23,488 nt of DNA from an uncultured Bacteroidales bacterium (GTDB taxonomy: Bacteria; Bacteroidota; Bacteroidia; Bacteroidales; F082). The translations under genes and the position numbers were made by a program. Under the pieces are notes generated by a model that was not told the DNA's origin, searched no databases, and worked only from the letters and a program-made list of their open reading frames with translations. The stretch covers positions 1-23,488 of the forward strand of contig CALFIT010000058.1 of assembly GCA_937877465.1 (NCBI GenBank), read 5' to 3'. Shown piece after piece: positions 7,186-14,805 of the stretch; position 1 is the stretch's first letter, and every line of letters starts with the position of its first letter.

Positions 7186-7467
7186 ATCAAATTTTGTATT
7201 TGGCGGCGAGTTTTCGGGATTTTGTTAAACTTGACCTTAGCACAACTCATCCATCAGGATTTCTACAAAAACCTCGACTATTTTCGCAGTCTCTTTGACG
7301 AGGATGTGGTATCAACCCAAGTGATTTACGCCGAAATATGTCGCATTCACATTGGAGCCCCAAGTCAATCTTGATTTTGGAATTATAGTCAAAAAATTGT
7401 ATGAAAGTTTATTGCCAAGCTATCGATTTTTTTACTAACTTGCGCCCAAATTATAAAATCGAAAATT
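7186..7467. other. Intergenic region with possible gene remnant
   Basis: Between the divergent fucosidase and galK genes there is a plus-strand frame open from 7186 to a TGA at 7372-7374 with no ATG. The last 46 codons (from 7234) read as plausible protein (QDFYKNLDYFRSLFDEDVV and onward), so this may be the tail of a lost gene. TTG codons at 7222 and 7231 could serve as starts. The closest promoter-like sequence for galK is TAACTTGC (7436-7443), an imperfect -7 box. Confidence 0.3.
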
Positions 7468-8619
7468 ATGACTATCGAAGAATTGAAATCCGCTTTCACT
7501 CAACGCTTTGGCAATGAAGGCGTTGTTTACACCTCACCCGGCCGCGTCAACCTGATCGGCGAACACACCGACTACAACGGGGGCTTCGTCTTCCCCGGCG
7601 CCATCGACAAAGGCATCTACGCCGTGATTAGACTTAACGGCACCGACAAAGTGCGTGCCTACTCCATCGACAAAGAGGACTACCGCGAGTTTGGGATGAA
7701 CGAGGAAGACTGCCCCAACATCCACTGGGCTAACTACATTTTCGGCGTTTGCCGCGAAATCATCAAGCGAGGCTATAAGTTGGAAGGCTTCGACACCGTG
7801 TTTTTCGGCAACGTCCCGATTGGCGCGGGCATGTCGTCGTCGGCGGCCTTGGAGAGCACCTTCGCCTTCGCACTCGACGAGATGCTTGGCCTCGGCATCG
7901 ACAAGTTCGAGCTGGCCCGCATCGGGCAGATGACCGAGCACCATTATGTGGGCGTGAAGTGCGGCATCATGGACCAGTTCGCCTCGCTCTTCGGCAAGGC
8001 CGGCCACCTGATGCGCCTCGACTGCGCCACGATGGAGTTCGAGTACTTCCCCTTCAACCCCAAGGGCTACAAGGTCGTTTTGCTCGACACGGTGGTGAAG
8101 CACGAGTTGGCTTCGTCGGCCTACAACCGTCGGCGCGAGTCGTGCGAGAACGCCTGCGCCCACATCGCCGCCAAGCATCCCGAGGTGAAATACCTGAGCG
8201 ACGCGACGATGGCAATGCTCAATGAAGTAAAAAACGAAATCTCCTCCGAGGACTACATGAGGGCAGAATATGTGATAGGTGAAAAACAGCGCGTCTTAGA
8301 CGTGTGCGACGCCTTGGGAAAAGGCGACTACGAGACCGTCGGCGAGCGCATGTACGGCACCCACTACGGCATGAGCAAGCTCTACGAGGTGAGTTGCGAC
8401 GAATTGGACTTCCTCAACGACATTGCGAAGGAATGTGGCGTGACGGGTTCGCGCGTAATGGGCGGCGGCTTTGGCGGCTGTACCATCAACCTTGTGAAGG
8501 AAGGACTTTACGACGGCTTCATCGCCACGGCGAAAGAGAAATTTGCCGCCAAATTCGGGCATGAGCCGAAAGTGTATGACGTCGTAATTTCTGACGGAGC
8601 GAGGAGAGTTATCAGTTAG
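7468..8619 (+). CDS. galK: Galactokinase
   Basis: This is a 383-residue cytoplasmic GHMP-family kinase that phosphorylates alpha-D-galactose to galactose-1-phosphate. All family motifs are present: the galactokinase signature GRVNLIGEHTDYNGG (25-39), the ATP loop PIGAGMSSSAALE (117-129), catalytic Asp169 in CGIMDQF, and GGGFGGCTI (332-340). It opens the galactose operon. The last codons and the stop (AGT TAG, 8614-8619) lie inside the first CAGTT heptamer of the inserted cassette, so the native C-terminus was probably altered by a residue or two. This should not affect activity. The promoter is weak by eye. Confidence 0.97.
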   Translation: MTIEELKSAFTQRFGNEGVVYTSPGRVNLIGEHTDYNGGFVFPGAIDKGIYAVIRLNGTDKVRAYSIDKEDYREFGMNEEDCPNIHWANYIFGVCREIIKRGYKLEGFDTVFFGNVPIGAGMSSSAALESTFAFALDEMLGLGIDKFELARIGQMTEHHYVGVKCGIMDQFASLFGKAGHLMRLDCATMEFEYFPFNPKGYKVVLLDTVVKHELASSAYNRRRESCENACAHIAAKHPEVKYLSDATMAMLNEVKNEISSEDYMRAEYVIGEKQRVLDVCDALGKGDYETVGERMYGTHYGMSKLYEVSCDELDFLNDIAKECGVTGSRVMGGGFGGCTINLVKEGLYDGFIATAKEKFAAKFGHEPKVYDVVISDGARRVIS

Positions 8620-8647
8620 CAGTTTTCAGTTACCAGTTACCAGTTTT
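8613..8647 (+). repeat. Left heptamer array of the cassette
   Basis: Five gapless 7-bp units: CAGTTAG, CAGTTTT, CAGTTAC, CAGTTAC, CAGTTTT. The first unit provides the galK stop codon TAG. Confidence 0.85.
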
Positions 8648-8659
8648 AGCTTTATTGAC

Positions 8660-9007
8660 ATGGAAAACTTTGGACGTTTTTTAAGAGACAAATGTATGGA
8701 TTTTGCAATTGATATTGTCAACATGTACAAGTATCTTTGTGAAACGAAAAAAGAATATGTTCTATCTAAACAACTGCTTCGCAGCGGAACAAGCATTGGA
8801 GCTAATCTTGTAGAAGCTCAAAGCGGCATAAGCAAAAGGGATTTCATAGCAAAAGTTTACATTTCGCTAAAAGAAACTGCCGAAACTGAATACTGGCTTG
8901 AACTATTGTACAAGACTGATTATTTAACTATTGAAGAGTATCAATCCGTAAACGACAAATGCAAAGAACTATGCAAATTATTTAATAGTATCACAAAAAA
9001 CTCATAA
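8660..9007 (+). CDS. Four-helix bundle protein (S23/23S rRNA intervening-sequence protein family)
   Basis: This is a 115-residue, probably all-helical protein of the family first found encoded in intervening sequences of 23S rRNA genes and related to the Avd accessory protein of diversity-generating retroelements. Diagnostic stretches are FAIDIVNMYKYL (15-26), the highly conserved LSKQLLRSGTSIGANLVEAQ (35-54), FIAKVYISLKETAETEYWLELL (62-83) and the last helix EEYQSVNDKCKELCKLFNSI. Codon use is much more AT-rich than in galK and the following gene, a sign of transfer. Its biochemical role is not established. It is the only gene in the cassette. Confidence 0.9.
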   Translation: MENFGRFLRDKCMDFAIDIVNMYKYLCETKKEYVLSKQLLRSGTSIGANLVEAQSGISKRDFIAKVYISLKETAETEYWLELLYKTDYLTIEEYQSVNDKCKELCKLFNSITKNS

Positions 9008-9013
9008 TTAATA

Positions 9014-9985
9014 ATGAATACCCAACAGAAAAACTGCAAACTGCAAACTGCCAACTGTCAACTGTCAACTGCCAACTGTCAACTGCCAACTCTATTAGTT
9101 TTAGCCGCTGGAATGGGCTCGCGCTACGGTGCCCTGAAGCAAATGGACGGCGTAGGGCCTAACAACGAGGCCATCCTTGATTATTCCATTTATGACGCCA
9201 AACGCGCCGGCTTCGGCAAGGTGGTCTTCGTCATCCGCGAGGACTTCGCCGAGGCGTTCAAGAAAGTCAACAACGCGGAGAAATTCGGTCTTCCCGTCGA
9301 GTATGTCTATCAGTCGTTGGACAAGCTGCCCGCTGGCTTCTGCGTCCCCGAAGGCCGCGTGAAGCCTTGGGGCACCTGCCACGCCGTCTTGATGGCCAAG
9401 GACGTGATTCACGAGCCGTTTGCCGCCATCAACGCCGACGACTTCTACGGCAAGGAAGCCTACGAGGTGATGGCCAAGTATCTCACTGAATGCGAGGGCA
9501 AGACGGGTGCCTACAGCATGGTGGCCTACAAGCTGCGCAACACCATGTCGGACTTCGGCACGGTGAGTCGCGGCATCTGCACCGCCGACGCCGACGGCAA
9601 CCTGCTCACCATCGTGGAGCGCACGGCCATCGGCCACACCAACGACGGCGGCGCGGCCTACACCGACGAAACGGGCAGCCATCCCTTGGACATGGACTCG
9701 CTTGTCTCGATGAACTTCTTCGGCTTCACGCCCGACTTCTTCACCTATTCGGAAAAGGGTTTCGTCGAGTTCCTGAAAGGGCCTGCCCAGACCAACATCA
9801 AGGCCGAGTTCTTCATCCCGCTGATGGTCAACCAAGCCATCAACGACGGCTCGGCCAAGCTGAAGGTGCTGTCGAGCAACGCCTCGTGGTTCGGCGTGAC
9901 CTACAAGGAAGACAAGCCCGACGTGATGCGGAAGATCCGCGAACTGATTGAAAAAGGCATTTATCCCAAAGACCTATGGAAATAA
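9014..9985 (+). CDS. Sugar-phosphate nucleotidyltransferase of the galactose operon
   Basis: This is a 323-residue NTP_transferase (Rossmann-like) protein. The nucleotide-binding loop LLVLAAGMGSRYGALKQ (27-43) and metal-site Asp in INADDFYG (139-146) match enzymes that join a sugar-1-phosphate to an NTP. The first 26 residues are not native: residues 7-26 (NCKLQTA, NCQLSTA, NCQLPT) are the translation of the cassette's right heptamer array, and ATG 9014 also lies in the cassette. The native start has been replaced, because the family core begins directly at TLLVLAAG. Lying between galK and galM, it may convert galactose-1-phosphate to a nucleotide sugar; that is inference. It overlaps galM by 10 bases. 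Confidence 0.85.
   Translation: MNTQQKNCKLQTANCQLSTANCQLPTLLVLAAGMGSRYGALKQMDGVGPNNEAILDYSIYDAKRAGFGKVVFVIREDFAEAFKKVNNAEKFGLPVEYVYQSLDKLPAGFCVPEGRVKPWGTCHAVLMAKDVIHEPFAAINADDFYGKEAYEVMAKYLTECEGKTGAYSMVAYKLRNTMSDFGTVSRGICTADADGNLLTIVERTAIGHTNDGGAAYTDETGSHPLDMDSLVSMNFFGFTPDFFTYSEKGFVEFLKGPAQTNIKAEFFIPLMVNQAINDGSAKLKVLSSNASWFGVTYKEDKPDVMRKIRELIEKGIYPKDLWK
9032..9087 (+). repeat. Right heptamer array of the cassette, translated into the next protein
   Basis: Eight gapless units: AACTGCA twice, then AACTGCC, AACTGTC, AACTGTC, AACTGCC, AACTGTC, AACTGCC. The reverse complement carries the CAGTT core of the left array. Because 7 is not a multiple of 3, three units make a 7-residue period in the protein. 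Confidence 0.88.
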
Positions 9986-11031
9986 GCGTTAAGACATGGG
10001 GCAAGACCCCCGACAACAAGGACATCAAGCTCTACACGCTGACCAACGCCAACGGCGTCAAGGTGCAGCTGAGCGACATCGGAGCGGGCATCGTCGGCAT
10101 CGTCACGCCCGACCGCACCGGCCACATGGACGACATCGCCTTGGGCTATCCCAACGCCACGGATTATTATGGCGACGGCCCTTGTGCAGGCAAGATCCCT
10201 GGACGTTTCGCCAACCGCATCGCCAACGGTCGCTTCACGATTGACGACAAGGAATACCAGCTTGAGCTGAACACCGGCGACGGCAAGCACCACCTCCACG
10301 GCGGCAGCATCGGCTTCGCCAACCAGAAGTGGGCCAGCCGCATTGTGGGCGAAAGCGTTGTGTTCACCTACCTCAGCGCCGACGGCGAGGCAGGCTATCC
10401 CGCCGAGTTGGTGGCCAAGGTGCGCTACACCCTCAACGACGAGAACGAGCTGAACATCCACCTCAGCGCCTATTCGTCGGACGCGACCATCGTCAACCTC
10501 ACCAACCACACCTATTTTAATTTAAAGGGCGAAGGCAACGGCGACATCCTCGACCACACGCTGAAGCTGAACGCCTCGCGTTTCCTGCCCGCCACCAACG
10601 AGCTGATTACCACGGGCGAGATGGCTCAGGTGGCCGACACGCCGATGGACTTTACGCAAGGCAAGCTCATTGGTCGCGACATCAAAGAGCCGTTCCCCGA
10701 CCTGATTAATGGCAAGGGCTACGACAGCTGCTGGGTCATCGACGGCATCGAGAAGGACAAACTCTGCCTTGCCGCCGAGCTTTCGCACGAAGGCACAGGC
10801 CGCATGGTGAAGATCTACACCACGCAACCCGGCGTGCAGGTCTATACCGGCAACTGGCTCTCGGGCTGTCCGACGGGCAAGAACGGCCATGTCTACGAGG
10901 ACTATTCCGGCGTGGCCTTGGAATGTCAGGCCCTCCCCGACTCGCCCAACAAGCCCAACTTCCCCAACACCATTCTGCGCTCCGGCGAAGAATATTTAGA
11001 AACGATCATTTTCAAGTTCTCCACCTTTTAA
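9976..11031 (+). CDS. galM: Aldose 1-epimerase (mutarotase)
   Basis: This 351-residue enzyme interconverts beta- and alpha-D-galactose, feeding the alpha anomer to galactokinase. Family motifs are GKIPGRFANRIANG (early active-site arginine), HHLHGGSIGFANQKW, the catalytic histidine region NLTNHTYFNLKGEG, and the catalytic glutamate in GVALECQALPDSPN near the C-terminus. No signal peptide is seen, so it is cytoplasmic. The start at 9976 overlaps the nucleotidyltransferase end by 10 bases, implying coupled translation. The stop at 11029-11031 lies inside the next heptamer array. Confidence 0.96.
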   Translation: MEISVKTWGKTPDNKDIKLYTLTNANGVKVQLSDIGAGIVGIVTPDRTGHMDDIALGYPNATDYYGDGPCAGKIPGRFANRIANGRFTIDDKEYQLELNTGDGKHHLHGGSIGFANQKWASRIVGESVVFTYLSADGEAGYPAELVAKVRYTLNDENELNIHLSAYSSDATIVNLTNHTYFNLKGEGNGDILDHTLKLNASRFLPATNELITTGEMAQVADTPMDFTQGKLIGRDIKEPFPDLINGKGYDSCWVIDGIEKDKLCLAAELSHEGTGRMVKIYTTQPGVQVYTGNWLSGCPTGKNGHVYEDYSGVALECQALPDSPNKPNFPNTILRSGEEYLETIIFKFSTF

Positions 11032-11056
11032 ATCTTAAATCATTGAATCTTAAATC
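11028..11056 (+). repeat. TTRAATY heptamer array before the sugar transporter
   Basis: Units TTAAATC (11028-11034) and TTAAATC (11035-11041), one spacer A, then TTGAATC (11043-11049) and TTAAATC (11050-11056). The array overlaps the galM stop codon and ends 15 bases before the transporter ATG. Confidence 0.7.
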
Positions 11057-11071
11057 TTTAAATACAAAATA

Positions 11072-12367
11072 ATGAGTACAAAAACAAAACAATGGGGCGC
11101 TATCATCGTCATGATCGCCCTCTTCGCCATGATTGCCTTCGTGACCAACCTCTGTTCGCCGATGGCCGTCATCGTGAAAAACCAGTTCGGCGCCAGCAAT
11201 TTCCTGTCGCAAATTGGCAACTACGGCAACTTTATCGCTTACCTCGTCATGGGTATTCCTTCGGGAATGTTGATTAAGCGTTATGGTTACAAAAAGACCT
11301 CGCTGATTGCCTTAGCTGTGGGCATCGTCGGCATTTTGGTACAATGGGCCAGCGGCAAGTACGGCTTCGGCGTCTATCTCATCGGCGCCTTCATCTCCGG
11401 CTTCTGCATGTGCATGTTGAACACCGTCGTCAACCCGATGCTGAACCTCCTCGGCGGAGGCGGCAACAAGGGCAACCAGCTCATCCAAATCGGTGGCGTG
11501 TTCAACTCGGCTGCTGCCGTGGCGGTCTACATCCTCATGGGTGCCCTCATCGGCGAGGCCACCAAAGCCAAGATCTCCGACGCCACACCTGCGTTGATGA
11601 TTGCCTTGGCCATCTTTGTCATCGGCTTCATCGTCATCCTGTTCACCAAGATCGAAGAGCCGCAACAGACCATTGAGGTGAAAGACCCCAATGCTCCGAA
11701 AGACAAATACAGCGCGTTCTCCTTCCGCCACTTCAAGCTCGGTATCTTAGCCATCTTCCTGTACGGCGGCATTGAGGTGGGCACGCCTACTTACATCCTG
11801 CAATACCTCACCTCCGAGCCGACGGCTGCCACGCCGGGCATCGGCATGAGCGGCACCATCGCGGGACTCATCGTGGCCGTCTATTGGCTGATGATGCTCA
11901 TCGGACGATTCATCGGCGGTGCCATCGGCGGCAAGGTCTCGTCTAAAGCCATGGTGACAGCGGTCTCCATCGGGGCCATCGTCCTCGTGCTGTTCGGCAT
12001 GTTCGCGCCGCAGTCGTGGATGGTCAACGTGCCGGGCATCGACTGGGCCAACCTGAAAGTCATCTGGGCCAAGGTGCCCGTAGGCATCTTCGCCTTCATC
12101 CTCGTGGGGCTTTGCACCTCCGTGATGTGGGGCGCCATCTTCAACTTGGCCACCGAAGGTTTGGGCAAGTACACCGCCATCGCTTCGGGCGCCTTCATGA
12201 CGATGGTCTTCGGCTTCGCCATCATGGTGGGTCTGCAAGGTTTAGTCGCCGACTGGACGGGCAGCTACATGACCAGTTACGTCGTCGTGCTGTTCTGCGC
12301 CGCCTACATCCTCTTCTACGCCCTCGTGGGTTCGAAGAACGTCAATACCGACATCCCTGTCGACTGA
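11072..12367 (+). CDS. gluP: Glucose/galactose MFS transporter (fucose-permease-like FHS family)
   Basis: This 431-residue inner-membrane protein has about 12 hydrophobic segments. It resembles the glucose/galactose and fucose H+ symporters of Bacteroidetes: an N-terminal helix WGAIIVMIALFAMIAFVTNL, then GNFIAYLVMGIPSGMLIKRYGYK (the loop 2-3 MFS motif), GFCMCMLNTVVNPMLNLLGGGGNKGNQLIQIGGVFNS, typical of this family, and MWGAIFNLATEGLGKYTAIASGAFMTM in the C-terminal half. As last gene of the galactose operon it would import galactose or glucose for GalM and GalK. A strong terminator follows 24 bases after the stop. Exact sugar range is not readable. Confidence 0.93.
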   Translation: MSTKTKQWGAIIVMIALFAMIAFVTNLCSPMAVIVKNQFGASNFLSQIGNYGNFIAYLVMGIPSGMLIKRYGYKKTSLIALAVGIVGILVQWASGKYGFGVYLIGAFISGFCMCMLNTVVNPMLNLLGGGGNKGNQLIQIGGVFNSAAAVAVYILMGALIGEATKAKISDATPALMIALAIFVIGFIVILFTKIEEPQQTIEVKDPNAPKDKYSAFSFRHFKLGILAIFLYGGIEVGTPTYILQYLTSEPTAATPGIGMSGTIAGLIVAVYWLMMLIGRFIGGAIGGKVSSKAMVTAVSIGAIVLVLFGMFAPQSWMVNVPGIDWANLKVIWAKVPVGIFAFILVGLCTSVMWGAIFNLATEGLGKYTAIASGAFMTMVFGFAIMVGLQGLVADWTGSYMTSYVVVLFCAAYILFYALVGSKNVNTDIPVD

Positions 12368-12391
12368 TTTATAGTGAGACCAAATCGACAA

Positions 12392-12430
12392 ACAGCCCGT
12401 TGGACGCTTCCAGCGGGCTGTCGCTTTTTA
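12392..12430 (+). terminator. Strong intrinsic terminator of the galactose operon, probably bidirectional
   Basis: A 13-bp stem (ACAGCCCGTTGGA 12392-12404 with TCCAGCGGGCTGT 12409-12421, one T-G wobble) closes a 4-base loop. CGC and five T follow (12425-12429). On the minus strand the same stem is followed by TTTG and lies just after the LysM esterase gene. Confidence 0.9.
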
Positions 12431-12446
12431 CGCAAAAGAACTGCAA

Positions 12447-13391
12447 TCACTTCACTCTCAGTCTGTGTCCGATCTGGAGTTTTGTGTTCCGGTTGATGTT
12501 GTTGAGCTTGCACAGAATGGAAACCGTAGTGTTGTGCTCCACCGCGATTTGGCTCAAAGTGTCGCCTTTTTTGATGACATAATACTGTTTGGGCTGGCCC
12601 ATGGGCTTTCCGTCGATGATTTGAATCGTTGCATTGCGATTGAGGTCGGCATAAGCCTCCTTCATCAACACTTCAGATATTGTGAAGTCCCTGTTGACCG
12701 GGCGCAACGAGTCGTTCAAGGAATGCGAAAAGAGCCAATCATAAGTCTGTTCCAGATAGAATATACGTGCCAGTCGGGTGTGGTTTACACCTTTCAACTT
12801 GGTGAAAATCAGTCGATTAGTATCGCCACACTCCATCATCTCGTCCACCACCCGTTGCGAACAGCCCACAGGGACCGCAGTATCAGCCGTGCCGTGGATA
12901 ATCCATAGCGGCATCTCGTTGAGTCCGCAGAGCGAAGTCACCGTGGCGCCGCCACACATCGCCATGGCCGCCGCCACATGGTCGGGATAGGTGGCAGCGA
13001 AATCCAACGTGCCGTAGCCACCCATGCTCATCCCGATCACGTAGAAACGGTCGACATCGACGGGATAACGTCTTTTGACCCAACTGTATACGTCCATCAC
13101 CTTTTTGGGGTTCCATCCGTTGTTGGTTTGTGGCGCCACGACGATGGCATCGATTTGCCGTCCCCGCGTCAAGGCGTCGATGCAGCCATAATTGCGAACT
13201 TTCGAAAGGTCCTTCCCGCTGAGGCTTTTGCCGTGCAGGAACATGATGACTGGCTTCCGTTCCGCCTTGTAGTCGTCGGGCAGGTAAAGCCAGAAATCAT
13301 AGCCGTCCTTGATGGAATCACGGCAAGCGATCAACTGGGCTCTCACCAGCAATGGCCACAAACAAACCAATAAAACCAATAATTTCTTCAT
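12447..13391 (-). CDS. Secreted alpha/beta-hydrolase (esterase) with C-terminal LysM domain
   Basis: This 314-residue protein has a signal peptide (MKKLLVLLVCLWPLLVRAQ). The alpha/beta-hydrolase core resembles secreted carboxylesterases: oxyanion-region PVIMFLHGKSLSG (47-59), nucleophile Ser122 in VIGMSMGGYG, Asp170 in IIHGTADTAVP and His204 in KGVNHTRLA. A LysM domain fills residues 270-313 (YYVIKKGDTLSQIAVEHNTT onward, ending LQIGHRLRVK), expected to bind peptidoglycan. The frame is open upstream to 13649, but only ATG 13391 gives a signal peptide. The protein is likely periplasmic and held at the cell wall. Natural substrate (acetyl or feruloyl ester, or cell-wall ester) is unknown. Confidence 0.87.
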   Translation of the reverse strand: MKKLLVLLVCLWPLLVRAQLIACRDSIKDGYDFWLYLPDDYKAERKPVIMFLHGKSLSGKDLSKVRNYGCIDALTRGRQIDAIVVAPQTNNGWNPKKVMDVYSWVKRRYPVDVDRFYVIGMSMGGYGTLDFAATYPDHVAAAMAMCGGATVTSLCGLNEMPLWIIHGTADTAVPVGCSQRVVDEMMECGDTNRLIFTKLKGVNHTRLARIFYLEQTYDWLFSHSLNDSLRPVNRDFTISEVLMKEAYADLNRNATIQIIDGKPMGQPKQYYVIKKGDTLSQIAVEHNTTVSILCKLNNINRNTKLQIGHRLRVK

Positions 13392-13456
13392 GCTTTCCTG
13401 TAACTCTTTCTGTAGCTTTTTATTGCTTTGAGGGTGCAAAGAAAGCAATAGTTTTG

Positions 13457-13464
13457 TACTTTTG
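13457..13464 (+). promoter_or_regulatory. -7 box of the flippase gene
   Basis: TACTTTTG, 21 bases before ATG 13486. It excludes no ATG but supports this start over the in-frame TTG at 13477. The esterase diverges from the same region. Confidence 0.6.
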
Positions 13465-13485
13465 CAAATTAATTGATTGGGCAAG

Positions 13486-14769
13486 ATGTTCAAGAAAATA
13501 CTCGGAACCGGCGCGGCAAGGGCGGTCAATGTGCTGACGCAGTTGGCCACGCTCATCATGGGCACCAAGTTCATCGGCGCCGCCGAATGGGGCAAGGCCT
13601 TCATCGCGCAAACCGACATCACCTTTCTATTAATAGGCATCGAACTCATCGCCGGCAGCGGATTGGTCTATTTCACGCCGCGCAAGAAAACGGGCACCTT
13701 GATGACGATTTCCTACGGCTGGATTGCCTTCGTGATGTTGGTTTACGTGCTGTTGTTCAACATCTTGCACTTATTCCCCAACTTCTATCACACCATCATT
13801 CCCGAAGGCTACGCATGGCTCGTCCTGCTGATGACTTTCGTTTACAGTTTGCACGAGTTCAACCTCAACCATTTCCTCGGAAAGGAGAAAGTGGCGACCT
13901 ATAACTGGCTGTTTCTCATTCAGATACTCACACAAGTCACGATGATGGCCGTGCTGATTTTCGCCTTGGACATCAGAACCGCCAAAGCCTTGCTCTATTC
14001 CCAACTCTGTGGTTACAGCTTGGCCACGCTCGTCGGCTGGGCTTTGCTCTTCCCGACCTTGAAACGCGAAAGCCGCGAGCCGCTGAAAGACAGCCTGAAG
14101 GAGATGCTGCACTACGGGGCGTTCATGCAGCTTTCGACCTTGGTGAGCACGCTCAACAAACGCCTGAGCCTCTACCTCTTGAACCTCCATTGCGACGAAA
14201 GGCAAATCGGCGTTTATGCCTCGGGAACGCAAGTCACCGAAGGCGTGAACATCGTCGGGCAAAGCATCGGCTTGGTGGAGTTTTCCGCCCTGAGCAACAC
14301 GGAAGACGAGCAACGCACCGCGAAGCTCACCTTGCGGTTCATGAAAGTCGCCATCCTACTGACTTTCACGGCGTTGTTGGTGATTTGCCTGCTCCCGACG
14401 CGATTCTTTGAATGGCTGTTTTCGGGCGAGTTTGGCGACATCAGGACAGTCATTTGGCTGATGGCACCCGGCATCGTCTTCTTTTCGGCGCACACCATCT
14501 TGGCCAACTATTTCTCCGGCACGGGCCGACCGAAATACAACCTTTACGCATCGCTTATCGGACTGAGCATCACGCTGTTATCCGCCTTCGTATTGATTCC
14601 GAAAATGGGCATCCAAGGCGCGGCCATCACCACCTCGCTGACCTATTTGGCCTTGTTCGTCTATCAATGGATGGTGTTCCACCGCTTGACGGGCAGCCGG
14701 TTGCGGCAGTTGGTTCCCGACAAAGAAGACTTGTCGTGGATGAAAACAACCCTCAAAAGTCTGTTTTGA
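13486..14769 (+). CDS. Oligosaccharide/polysaccharide flippase (MOP superfamily, Wzx-like)
   Basis: This 427-residue inner-membrane protein has about 12 hydrophobic segments and begins MFKKILGTGAARAVNVLTQLATLIMGTKFIG, the usual first helix of polysaccharide exporters (gliding helix then membrane span). Later helices such as LLTFTALLVICLLPTRFFEWLFSGEFG and the final GIQGAAITTSLTYLALFVYQWMVFHRL fit the MOP/Wzx family, which flips lipid-linked sugars to the periplasm. It stands alone, not in a visible glycan cluster, so its substrate is open. An upstream TTG (13477) could add three residues, but ATG 13486 is preferred because of its position after the promoter box. Confidence 0.82.
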   Translation: MFKKILGTGAARAVNVLTQLATLIMGTKFIGAAEWGKAFIAQTDITFLLIGIELIAGSGLVYFTPRKKTGTLMTISYGWIAFVMLVYVLLFNILHLFPNFYHTIIPEGYAWLVLLMTFVYSLHEFNLNHFLGKEKVATYNWLFLIQILTQVTMMAVLIFALDIRTAKALLYSQLCGYSLATLVGWALLFPTLKRESREPLKDSLKEMLHYGAFMQLSTLVSTLNKRLSLYLLNLHCDERQIGVYASGTQVTEGVNIVGQSIGLVEFSALSNTEDEQRTAKLTLRFMKVAILLTFTALLVICLLPTRFFEWLFSGEFGDIRTVIWLMAPGIVFFSAHTILANYFSGTGRPKYNLYASLIGLSITLLSAFVLIPKMGIQGAAITTSLTYLALFVYQWMVFHRLTGSRLRQLVPDKEDLSWMKTTLKSLF

Positions 14770-14781
14770 CGATTTTTTTCG

Positions 14782-14789
14782 TACTTTTG
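14782..14789 (+). promoter_or_regulatory. -7 box of parE
   Basis: TACTTTTG lies 16 bases upstream of ATG 14806, in the 36-base gap after the flippase stop. It is followed by GCCGC, as often seen at Bacteroides start sites. Confidence 0.6.
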
Positions 14790-14805
14790 CCGCAAATCGA
14801 CATCC

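Larger units (their letters stand above)
8613..9087 (+). mobile_element. 475-bp four-helix-bundle cassette bounded by inverted heptamer arrays
   Basis: Five tandem units with core CAGTT (8613-8647) lie left of a small AT-rich gene, and eight units of the complementary form AACTGnn (9032-9087) lie right of it. The two arrays are therefore the same heptamer in inverted orientation, like terminal repeats of an element. The cassette separates galK from the next galactose-operon gene, both GC-rich, and keeps the operon direction. There is no transposase, so mobility would need help in trans. Target duplications were not identified. Confidence 0.6.

Noticed and set aside
8613..9087. Interpretation as a 23S rRNA intervening sequence
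   Set aside because: No rRNA sequence flanks it; the neighbours are galK and a nucleotidyltransferase gene.
12720..13649. Longer start for the LysM esterase at 13649
   Set aside because: The extra 86 residues run through the divergent flippase gene and promoter and precede a clear signal peptide at 13391.
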